From Rachicladosporium sp. CCFEE 5018 (lineage: Eukaryota > Ascomycota > Dothideomycetes > Cladosporiales > Cladosporiaceae), in assembly GCA_002077045.2 (NCBI GenBank), contig KZ111144.1, positions 687,411-751,410 on the forward strand: 64,000 nt of DNA, read 5' to 3'. Of the stretch, positions 10,844-19,674 are shown in pieces. A program made the translations under genes and the position numbers. How positions within the stretch are numbered: the first letter of the stretch is position 1; each line of letters begins with the position of its first letter. Below the pieces are notes generated by a model, which had not been told where the DNA came from, did not search any database, and was given only the letters and a program-made list of their open reading frames with translations.

Positions 10844-11308
10844 TGATGGATCAGGCAGAGCGAGGGGAAAGTGTGTATATCTCTGTACATTCGGGCGTGA
10901 GGGAATTTGAACATAGCTGCGAGATAACCCTCAGAGATAAGCGGGTGTTAGGAGGCACTAAGTGCTGGTCTATGTCTATATGAGTCTATGACTTCCACGT
11001 GCTCATGGTCACCAGCCTAGGGCAAGCGGTTCTCCTCTCTGCGCTTCGGAAAGCCGCAGACCGGACAGGTGCGTTGATGTGTTTCTCGGCCTGCAGGCTT
11101 CATGCCTAGCAAGCTCTATGGCCGAGCAAGCTCCATAACGAAGTTCGCTCCCTCAAGTGCCCTCGAAACCACTCGGCGCAGCACTCCTCGCCACCGACGC
11201 TACCCTCAAGCTCTTCGCCTTCGCACTGGCGGCCTTCGAACTCGCCGTCCTCACACTCGCCGCCCTCACACTCGCCGCCCTCACACTTTCCGCCCGCTCA
11301 GAGGCAGT
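10844..11308. other. Convergent spacer with a short GC-rich tandem repeat
   Basis: The SDR and CDF genes converge here. The only structure noticed is the 15-base repeat at 11241-11285. Open frames in this stretch are produced by that repeat and show no domain. Confidence 0.5.
11241..11285. repeat. 15-base tandem repeat, three units plus a decayed fourth
   Basis: The unit ctcgccgccctcaca occurs at 11241-11255 (one mismatch), 11256-11270 and 11271-11285, with a diverged fourth unit starting at 11286. It lies 24 bases beyond the CDF stop codon, within its probable 3' untranslated region. Confidence 0.85.
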
Positions 11309-12634
11309 CTACAGCTCCTTCTTCGTAAAGTGCTCCGGCGCATGGCTAGTCTCGTAATCAATATGCACATACGCCCTCTCTACATCCGGCAGACTCTCGA
11401 GCTTCATCTGCAGCGCTTCGGCCGTGTCGTGCGAGTCCTTGACAGTCTGCTCCTGGTCCATTACGATGTCCACTTCGACGATTAGTCGGGGGCCGGAGTG
11501 CCAGGCGCGGACGGTGTCGAGGGAGAGGATCAAGGGTGAGTGCGTCATGGAGATGTAGGTTAGGTGTTGCAGCATTGCTGTGTCGGCTGTAACGCCGATG
11601 AGGAGTTTGAACTCGGATGTTGCGGTGCGGAGCCAGAGGAAGGCGATTAGGCAGGAGAGGATGATAGCGCCCATGGGGTCAATCCACCATCGGACTTTGG
11701 CGCCTAGGATGGAGGTCACGAGACCGAAGCCGTTAATGAAGAGGTCGTTGCGGTGGTCTTCCCACAGGATGCGGATTTGGCTGTAGGTGTTTCGCAGAGC
11801 CCAGCAGTAGAAGAAGAGGGAGAGTTTCGTGCAGAAGGCTACGCCGACGACGATGGCGGATGCAAGCTGGTATAAAAGGTCAGTACGGAATTCTCGTCGA
11901 GAGCACACGCCAGTGAGACATACATGAAAATCCGCGGTCAGTTTCCCTCCATTTCCTGCCGCCAGATCCCTTGCGCTCAACACTATCAAGATCAAGCTCA
12001 CAGCCGTCATCAGAAACGAAAATGCAATATTTCCCGCCGTCTCGATCCTGGCTTTGCCACTCGGCCACCGCCTTGGGTCCACGCGGTTCACAGCCCGAGC
12101 GCACAAAATGAGCGTCAGATTACTCATAGGATCGAAGATTGCGTCCGCCAGGGTAGTGAACAGCGACAAACTCCCGGATGAAATAGCTGCGTACAATTGC
12201 AGACCAGCGAGGATGATGTTGGCCGCAAAGGAGCCATGAACAGCGATCTTGAACTGCAACGCCTCAGAATCCTGCTTCTCCTTCGCCTCTCGCACATGAT
12301 CGTCGACCGGTTTCAGCAGACGCGAGATATTCTCGTTCTGCGTCTCGTAGAACTCCTCGAGTTTGCGCGTTTTCCAGGCTTCCTTACCAGCTGCCACGGG
12401 CGTGCAGCCGGTTGTGCGTTTTCGTGAAGTGTTAGCTCGGATGGTGTCGAGATCTGTGGCTGTTTTGAGGCCATGTCGTAAGCTATACGGGTCGTTGGCA
12501 TCTGTGTAGCTGGGGAGAGACTGCAGTTCGATGTCTGCGGCGCGAGCCTGTTCTGTGCTGTCGCGGTGGGTGAAAGCTGGTCGCGGGCGGAGGGAGAGCG
12601 CGTTATGTAGATCTGGGTCACGCGGGTCTGTCAT
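11309..12634 (-). CDS. Cation diffusion facilitator (CDF) transporter
   Basis: Two exons, 12634-11924 and 11866-11309, with a 57-base intron (GTATGT donor, CAG acceptor); 422 aa. The intron is open in frame, but removing it joins 'GKLTADFH' to 'LASAIVVGVAF', the normal helix boundary in this family. CDF proteins exchange divalent metal (Zn, Fe, Mn, Co) for protons at organelle or plasma membranes. Visible are a first helix 'AANIILAGLQLYAAISSGS', the metal-site helix 'LFTTLADAIFDPMSN', further membrane segments, and a C-terminal cytosolic ferredoxin-like domain ending in 'VERAYVHIDYE'. It resembles fungal members related to the mitochondrial Mmt group. The ATG at 12634 is the first true in-frame ATG. 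The metal is not predictable. Confidence 0.88.
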   Translation of the reverse strand: MTDPRDPDLHNALSLRPRPAFTHRDSTEQARAADIELQSLPSYTDANDPYSLRHGLKTATDLDTIRANTSRKRTTGCTPVAAGKEAWKTRKLEEFYETQNENISRLLKPVDDHVREAKEKQDSEALQFKIAVHGSFAANIILAGLQLYAAISSGSLSLFTTLADAIFDPMSNLTLILCARAVNRVDPRRWPSGKARIETAGNIAFSFLMTAVSLILIVLSARDLAAGNGGKLTADFHVCLTGVCSRREFRTDLLYQLASAIVVGVAFCTKLSLFFYCWALRNTYSQIRILWEDHRNDLFINGFGLVTSILGAKVRWWIDPMGAIILSCLIAFLWLRTATSEFKLLIGVTADTAMLQHLTYISMTHSPLILSLDTVRAWHSGPRLIVEVDIVMDQEQTVKDSHDTAEALQMKLESLPDVERAYVHIDYETSHAPEHFTKKEL

Positions 12635-13117
12635 AGTTTCGTTGGATATGATCTGATCACCTTTCAGTGCAAATGTCCTGTCCAGAAGAGATGTGCGACA
12701 AAAAGAAGGATATCTTCCAACATGATAGTGTTTGTTAGGTTGAGGTTCTCTGTGACATTGTGGCGAAAGCACAGCCACCCACCATTGTTACTGCGCCGAT
12801 AAGGAACCGACGACAGTGCCTAGAGTTTTTGTGCCGGGCACGCTGGGGCACTGTTCACTGCAAACCACTATCGTGTTCCATCATATTAGAACCTGCATTA
12901 CATGGACTGTGGCAATGTCGATGTCTGCAAAGTCAAAGTTCCGCTTCGCAGTGAGCTCAAGGTTAAGGTATACTCACATATGACGTTGACGGAGGTCAAG
13001 GGGAAAGGCAAGTCAAGAGATCGACGAGGCTTCTACATTATGTACACGCTCCGTCTGCCGATCTATACTTCTAGTTGCGCCCAAGCAACTTCTCATCTCG
13101 AGACCCATGGCTCCTAT
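12635..13117. other. Spacer between CDF 5' end and ferric reductase 3' end
   Basis: These 483 bases hold the CDF promoter and the end of the ferric reductase transcript. No supported gene was seen. Confidence 0.45.
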
Positions 13118-15187
13118 TCAATAAGTGAAAGCCTCCTCGACGAAGTCAATGGCCCCTTGATCCATCACGCCTCTCACCGCGCTCCTGACACTATCAGCAA
13201 AAGCACCCGGGCCGCAAACCGTCACACCGACAGCACCGATCCGCTCTGGCATTTCCTTCTCCAGTATTGTAGTCGGATTGCACCGTCCAGGAAACATCTG
13301 CACGCTCCCCGTGTTGCTCATTACTTCCCCCCTATGCCTGGGCTTCGTGACGAAGAGCTGTATGCGCAGCACTTCTCTCCGATGCTCCATACGCAGTATC
13401 TGGTCCATCCACACGCGCACCCACTCCAGGCACTCCGTGTTCGGCACGGACCAGACGAGCAAGATCTTCTTCGTCGCGCATGTGCCTGCTGCGTACTGTG
13501 TGAGTAGATGATGCGCGTAGCCGACACAGTGTGTTATGCCGACGCCGCCTGCGAAGAGGATTACAGTTCCGTACGACGTAAAACTCTCGTGGCCGCCATA
13601 GGGCCCTTCTATGGCGCCCCATGTGCTGAAGGTGCCACCGGGGAGTTTGCTGGCGTGCTCGTAGATTTGTCGTGTCAGGCCGGAGCGGGCGCGCATGATG
13701 AGCGAGATGCTTGTGACAGTCGCTTCTCGCGGGATTGAGGTGTTTGGCAGTTGATGTGTTTGCTTGTTCGCGCCGGTTTCTTTGACCGTGCCGAGTATTG
13801 AGAGCGTTTTGCCGGTCTTGGTGGAATATGTTGACTGCCGTGTTACTAGACTTGGCCGCTTGCTGATGCTCATGATCTCGCTCGGATTGTGTGATGGCAG
13901 CTTCTCCATTTCGATCTCAAGTGGAGGTGACTTCGGTCTGTTCTCTGCCCATGCTATGGAGAACGGGTGGCTTGACCAGAGAGACATCACCGGAATGTAT
14001 ACGTGGACATGGCAGCCAGGTGTGTAGGTCCACGGTCTTCGAAGGTCGAACGTCACCCTGCAAGCTTCACCTGGGAGTGCTTCGATATGGACCTTCGTCA
14101 AGCCTCGTCTTCGGCTGACGTTTAGGTAGCAGATCCGTAGACTTCGCCAGAGCCACTCCGTACCCCAGAGTGCGAATGCCAGCTTCACGTATGGCAGTTG
14201 TGGGAGATTAGCCTTGTCGAGGTGCACGTACACACCACCTAGCGCAAGTATGACCAGTATTCGGTGCGTGTTCAAGAAAGTCTCGTAAAAAGCATGTCGG
14301 AACGGCGATGGGGTGATCAGGAAGATGCAAGAAAACGTGCATGTGGCAACCATTCCCCACTGGTAGCTTGTGCTGGTAGCGAGGGTAAGAGCGATTTGCG
14401 CAGAGCCTGCAGCTCTATGCGTGTTGACTGCCCAAGAGATCGTGTGGACGACAGCTTCGAGGATCAGTATTCGCGCACACCATCTGTGCAGCAGGTTGAA
14501 GGTATCGTAGCTGACGCCCGTGAAGCGAATGAGAGGATTATTTCGGAGCGCGAACAGTACTGTGGGTATCAGATTCAGCGCAGCAAGTTGTCCCGTCCTT
14601 CCTCGCAATTCCGCGATGACTGAGTACTCCGACTCGTGTCCGTAGTCCAGGATACAGCAGTAGGCAATGTTACTTAGGAGGTAAAGTACAAGCAAGATGG
14701 TGTGGAATCGTGAAGGAAGTGTCCCGATACCAATCGCGTTCGATATCTGGAATTCCCGATTATGTCTAGTATGACCCAAAGGCGCATAAAGTAGATGCTT
14801 CTTCACTCTCGGCCAAAGTTGATTGTGCTCGTGCATCCAGTATCGTCGGTCCGACTCCCTTCCAAGTGACATAATCTTCCTCAAATACGACTTTCCTCGA
14901 TGCAGCCATCGGTGTACAAGGACAACTGCCAGCAGACCGCAGAAGGTGATAACCATGATGTTCGAAAGTAGCCAATTCATATCCTGGTCAACTCCGCCAA
15001 GGCCGTGCGAGAAAGGTGTCGCTGCAGCGCTCCAATTGAGCACCTGCCCATAGTCGCTAACTTCGCCGTGTCCGGGTGATGCAGATGGCAACGCGTATCG
15101 GGGCGCCATGGTGGCATCTCTTGGGTATAAGTCGCTCACAGACGACTGCAGGTCTACCGCAGTGTAGATGTCGGAGTGGCGATGCAT
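13118..15187 (-). CDS. Ferric reductase-like transmembrane oxidoreductase (FRE/NOX family)
   Basis: A single-exon gene; 689 aa from the first in-frame ATG at 15187 (a start at 15109 would give 663 aa). It is predicted to move electrons from NADPH through FAD and two hemes to reduce extracytoplasmic Fe3+/Cu2+. Both heme pairs show the H-X13-H spacing: His234/His248 in 'LLHRWCARILILEAVVHT' and His308/His322 in 'THRILVILALGGVYVH'. The FAD site is 'HPFSIAW' (407-413) and the NADPH-binding glycine motif is 'EGPYGGHES' (~527). An extra membrane segment precedes the core (~72-92), as in fungal metalloreductases. No strong signal peptide is seen. The ~90-residue linker around 'KLPSHNPSEIMSISKRP' is low complexity. 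Confidence 0.92.
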   Translation of the reverse strand: MHRHSDIYTAVDLQSSVSDLYPRDATMAPRYALPSASPGHGEVSDYGQVLNWSAAATPFSHGLGGVDQDMNWLLSNIMVITFCGLLAVVLVHRWLHRGKSYLRKIMSLGRESDRRYWMHEHNQLWPRVKKHLLYAPLGHTRHNREFQISNAIGIGTLPSRFHTILLVLYLLSNIAYCCILDYGHESEYSVIAELRGRTGQLAALNLIPTVLFALRNNPLIRFTGVSYDTFNLLHRWCARILILEAVVHTISWAVNTHRAAGSAQIALTLATSTSYQWGMVATCTFSCIFLITPSPFRHAFYETFLNTHRILVILALGGVYVHLDKANLPQLPYVKLAFALWGTEWLWRSLRICYLNVSRRRGLTKVHIEALPGEACRVTFDLRRPWTYTPGCHVHVYIPVMSLWSSHPFSIAWAENRPKSPPLEIEMEKLPSHNPSEIMSISKRPSLVTRQSTYSTKTGKTLSILGTVKETGANKQTHQLPNTSIPREATVTSISLIMRARSGLTRQIYEHASKLPGGTFSTWGAIEGPYGGHESFTSYGTVILFAGGVGITHCVGYAHHLLTQYAAGTCATKKILLVWSVPNTECLEWVRVWMDQILRMEHRREVLRIQLFVTKPRHRGEVMSNTGSVQMFPGRCNPTTILEKEMPERIGAVGVTVCGPGAFADSVRSAVRGVMDQGAIDFVEEAFTY

Positions 15188-16815
15188 CGTGAAACCGGAT
15201 AGAGAAATCCGGGAATGCGGAGTGGTTGCTGTGCAGCAAGGAATGTGTTGCACGGAAAGTGCCTGTTCACCTCAAAGTCTCAGACTTGAAGTGCTGTGTC
15301 TTGTACGAATGTAAGTGGTGGTGGTGTGCGCCGGGCACACTGGTTATGGTGTGAACGTAATGTAAGGCAGTCCTGCTGCAATGGTGACGGACCCCAATAC
15401 TGGTCAATGCTAGCTTCGGCGAGGTAAAGGCAGGTGCGGAGGAATGTGTACAAAGGCCTTGTGCTGTAGCATTAGTGCGTCGGTCTACAAACAAAGAATT
15501 GTACCCGCATCCTGAACAATGGCTATTGTCGTCCCGCCACAGAATCGTAGCCCAAGTTCAGCGAGAGGGGAAAGCCAACCCAGAGATCCCAACGCCGACA
15601 CGGTCTATAGCAGCAATGGAAGACAGTGCAGAAGTGAACGCAGTAACGTCAAACGCAGTGACCGCTGAGTAACGACAACGAAAATACAGGTACGAACGTA
15701 TCGCACACTGTGTTACCTTGCGACTATCATGGGCGCATTGCAGCACCCGTCGGAAAATTCCTATCAGCGTCTGCGCAAACAGGATGAGCACAGGGTATGG
15801 TGAAGCGAGTAGCATGTTGAATGAGCCAAGCAAAGGAATGGAGTCAAAGGACAGGTTGTGGATGGAAGGCACGGCGGCTAGGTCTGCCGAATGAAGCCAA
15901 GCTTCACCAATGATTGCTCCCCGGAATTATTGATATGAAACAGCTGTGTCATATTGCGAAAACACCATGCTGCGGTCAAAGCGCGGACTTTCACGTGCTG
16001 GATCTTGTTGAGATTTCAACTCTGTGAGATGACAATCTCTTGCTTTAGATGACATCAGCTGCTAGTGCAAGTCCAGGAAGTCCAGTGATCTTGGTGGCGA
16101 GATCATCATATACAATCAGGACGGTCCGCCACTCTGAGGCCGCTTGAAGCCTGCCACGCTGCTCTCCGGGACCCTATAGGACGGCATGGCGCCATGTCGG
16201 CTCAGCTGGCCGGCGGCGTTACACGACAGCGTCTCCAAGCCTCGCTTGTGTAAGATGCTGAATATATTTCTTGTCGCCAGCTTATTGACCAAGATTTCTT
16301 ATACATGACCTCCTCTACCGCTCACGATTTTCCTCGGATGGAATTGATTTACAATCAAAGCGTTGTGCCATGGCGTAACGTGAACGATGCCGACATAGCC
16401 CGGGCGAGCTTGCGTGATCGCGGAACTCGCAAAGATGGGATTGGCTACAGGTAACCTGGAAAAGTGCGAGATTCAACGAGTGCTCGCCGGAGTTACTCTG
16501 GAGGTGATATTTGTGCGTTATATAGAGGAGGCGCGCTGAGGTCGATTGCGGAACAAGTCGACACGGACGTATGCTTGGTCGCGAACAGCGTTGCTCTCCA
16601 GCATGGAAGTGATCACGACTGCAGCTTTGCTCAGAGGCCTGCAGATGACGGCGCTGAATCATTGGAAGAGGCGACAGGGAGGGAGAGTCAGATTTCCGGT
16701 GAGAGGATGGGCTGGTCAATGTACCCGAGATACTATCATTCGCTACTACTACGGCCAAATGTGCATCAGCTATCATCATTCGCATCGACATACGCCTCGT
16801 GATATCATCTGTTTT
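15188..16815. other. 1.6-kb spacer without a supported gene
   Basis: This stretch lies upstream of the ferric reductase and downstream of the NTF2-like gene. Several frames of 60-160 codons are open, but none has a domain or conserved-looking splice structure, and the longest overlap each other. It presumably includes the ferric reductase promoter. Confidence 0.4.
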
Positions 16816-17650
16816 CTAAAATGTATGCTTTGGTGCATCGCCCTTCTCATCTCCACTGCCATACTTCTTAACAGGCTCCTTACCAGCGCCCTTGTCCTTC
16901 TCGAAGTACGCGACTTCTTCGGAGTCCATGCGCTTCGCAACTTGATCGGCTTGCCACTTCTTGAACGAGAAGCCGACGCCTATGGCCCTGTTGTCAGTAC
17001 TCTGAGCTTGTGAGCAAGATTCTGAGAGGAAAACGCCAAAACCTACCCTCGTGCGAGTAATCCTTGTCGTTCGCCTGATCCTTGTGGTACTTCACCTGGA
17101 TGAAGTCGGAGTCTATAGTCGCAGGATCGAGACTGAGAGATACAAGAGCGTTGATTGTGGCCGTCTTAGGGATGACCTTGAAGGTCCAGCTTTGTTCGTT
17201 CTTGAATTGAATGAGGTTTGGCTCGTTACGGATGATCTGTTAGGCTTAGTGCTTTGGACACAGCCGATCAATTGGGGTTCGACGCACCTCGTATCGTTCG
17301 TTCTTGCTTGCCTTAAACAGCTTAGGGAGATAAAACCATTGTCCCGCCAGTTCATGCCGTTAGCGTGGTGTAAGAGCTTAGGGGATGTAGGAGGATCAAA
17401 CCATCTTGTACCGGTCGTTGGCGTACACGAACTGATCGTCATACACGCAATCTGGCGTGTAGCGTTCTACGCGTCGGATTGTCGGCTCGCAAGAGTACAA
17501 GGCAATAATATCATCAATCAGAGCTTGGCGATTGGGAGGGAGCTTGATCGACTTTGACGGGTCGGGGGTGTAATCCTCAGAAGTGGCAGTCTGGCGGACT
17601 TCGAACTCTTCGCCGGGCGCCGACGACGGTGCGGTGGGTGCAGCAGACAT
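16816..17650 (-). CDS. Conserved fungal protein, NTF2/SnoaL-like fold, with a GT-TG intron
   Basis: Four exons: 17650-17402, 17347-17288, 17236-17047 and 16979-16816; 220 aa. The chain runs 'RQALIDDIIALYSCEPT', 'YTPDCVYDDQFVYANDRYKM', 'AGQWFYLPKLFKASKNERYE', 'IIRNEPNLIQFKNEQ', 'DFIQVKYHKDQANDKDYSHEG' and 'VGFSFKKWQADQ', as in a widespread fungal family of unknown role with an NTF2-like shape (fold is inferred). Intron 1 (17348-17401, 54 bases) has a CTAAC branch point but ends in TG rather than AG. Retaining it gives an immediate stop. Introns 2 (51 bases) and 3 (67 bases) are canonical; for intron 3 the TAG acceptor after a CTGAC branch keeps frame, whereas the nearer CAG does not. Confidence 0.8.
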
Positions 17651-18398
17651 ATTTCCTAGTGCTGGAGGAACCGAGGAATATTGGGGAACGAAAGATGGTT
17701 CGTTAAGCTGGGTTGTTGCCGTGGTGTGCTTGGCGTGGATGGAGTGAAGACCAAGGGACACGGGAATGAAGTGAGATGAGACGTGAGACTCTTTGTACCT
17801 ACCTGTCGCTGGCGAGCTCGCGGCCCATTACTGACGCGTAGACTATGCATACTCACACGTGGGAATGCTTTTCTGCGAATCATACACTTTGCCATGTTGA
17901 TGTGTCGTGCATTGCATGCGAGATCTGATCGAAGTGCAGTCGCCATGTACGCCATCATGAGATCACAACCGCGCAGCCGCTAGCCAGAACGGAACGGTGG
18001 CGGATGTCCGTTCTGACTTCATATTTGATACTTGACAACATTACAACGCAAAACCAACGGCGTGTCGTTCATGCTCCCATCGTGGCGGAGTTGGACACGA
18101 ACCCTGTGTACATGGGGATCGAAGCCAATGTCGTTACAGCCCATCTGCCGCTACACGCTGCCTGCACAACAGGAGCTTCGTCAAGTGTGTGAACACGGTC
18201 AACTGATATGCAGTCTCATTCCCAACATATCGAACTACCATTGCGAGAACGCTGCTTCGCTGGGCCCTGTTTGGAACCTTTGCTCGCTTCGTCGTTATAG
18301 CACTCTACATGCTCGAACTGTCACTCCTGCGACTGCATCGTCAGCTAGATCATGCCGATGGTCTCAGATGGCACTAGCTTGAGAGCGCTAAGCTCTGC
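17651..18398. other. Spacer upstream of the NTF2-like gene
   Basis: These 748 bases contain the promoter of the NTF2-like gene and the 3' end of the next minus-strand gene. No supported feature was seen. Confidence 0.4.
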
Positions 18399-19354
18399 TT
18401 AGCTCAGGTCGTCCAACGTCTTGCTGGCGTCACCAGCAGCCCTCTGATAGTCCCTTACGAGCTTCTCCTTGATACATGCGATGAGCTTCGCCTTCTTCGC
18501 AACGGCTACAGCCTCGCGGCGATCGGATCGCTCCTTAACAGCTTGCTTGTAGTCACCCGCAGCCTTCTTGAGTACAACGAGTGCGACCTTCAGTTGCAGT
18601 ATGAGGACGTCCGGCTCGTCGTCCAGGAAGTCTCTGGCGCTCTTCTTTAGGACAGAACGAGCACCCGACGGCGCTTCGCACGCCGAGTAAGCGAGCTCCC
18701 ATTGAAGATACAAGATGTCGACGAGTTTCTCGTTGCCTGGCAATGCCTTATACTCGATCGACAAGATATATTCGCCGGACTTCAGTGCTGTGTTGGCCTT
18801 TTGTATGCAGCCAATCAGCTGAGTGCGTTGAGTGTCTGGACTTGTTTCGGCTGTCGCCGGTACAGCTGTGCGGATCCCTGAGCAGGCTTTTGGGTTTGCG
18901 TCAGCCTGAGTGACGAGCGTCTTGGATCGCTTGGGGGAGGCCTCGTTGATCTTCTGTGCTACAATGCCACGCTTCTTACACGACTTGAGTATGATAACCT
19001 CGGCTTCATAAGTGGGCTACCCTGCTGCTTGCTCTTCCTGGCAGTGTTCGTCATGGTACCTGTCTGGGACGCTCCAGCCACTCCAGATTTCGCACCCGTC
19101 TTCAGCAAGTCCTGAATGTCAGGAACACTTTGGCCCCGTGAAACCAGGAGGCCGCCTGTACCGGGGGCGCCGCTCACCAGGGCGAAGGCGTCGCCCGGCA
19201 ATTCCATAGGCGACAATATGTCGTCAATGAGAATGTCCACGTCGTTTGTGGTGCTCAAGCCGTTCATCCAGTCCCAGGCAATCACTGACTGATCAGCCAC
19301 GAGAGATTCTGGCGCGTTGAAGTCGGAAGTGGACGGGTTGTTCGAATGTGCCAT
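18399..19354 (-). CDS. Hypothetical protein, Ala/Lys-rich C-terminus
   Basis: I propose two exons, 19354-18980 and 18905-18399, joined by a 74-base intron with a strong GTAAGA donor and an ACTCAG acceptor; 293 aa. Both exon ends are phase 0. The N-terminal ~125 residues are polar and probably disordered ('MAHSNNPSTSDFNAPESL'). The C-terminal half is helical and rich in Ala/Lys/Asp: 'NEKLVDILYLQWELAYSAC', 'ILQLKVALVVLKKAAGDYKQAV', 'KAKLIACIKEKLVRDY'. No signal peptide, membrane segment or known domain is visible. I do not recognise the family. Without splicing the upstream frame stops within 20 bases, and the downstream frame is open well upstream of any ATG, which supports the join. Confidence 0.6.
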
Positions 19355-19674
19355 GCTATAGCTCCCAAGAGGGGAGCGGGCAGAAGATATGGGGCGAATT
19401 TGGACTCAAATGAATGAGCACCTTGCTACTGACTTCTTCAGCGGTACCAGGCGTGATGGCGGACAGAAGGAGGTAGCTGAGCAGTGAAGAGGAAGATAGA
19501 GTACGGATAGATCTCGTACTGACGCTCGTGATCATAGGTAGAGGTGTGAAGCCAGTTCAGCGCTGCAAAGAAACTTCGTTATATCAACGCAGCGTTGAGA
19601 AAATGAGGGCTTGTATGATATGTGTTCCGTGGTAGCACAAGTAAGCTTTCGCTCGTGACTACCTCCCCTCTCAC
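19355..19674. other. Spacer between unknown gene and DBP6
   Basis: 320 bases, with the two minus-strand genes arranged head to tail. Nothing beyond a promoter and a transcript end is expected or seen. Confidence 0.4.

Noticed and set aside
11102..11485. Plus-strand frame with RTRRPH-type repeats
   Set aside because: Produced by the 15-base tandem repeat; it overlaps the CDF 3' end in antisense.
15558..15872. Minus-strand frame with a hydrophobic start
   Set aside because: Its first true ATG is internal, a candidate 52-base intron breaks rather than keeps the frame, and no family was recognised.
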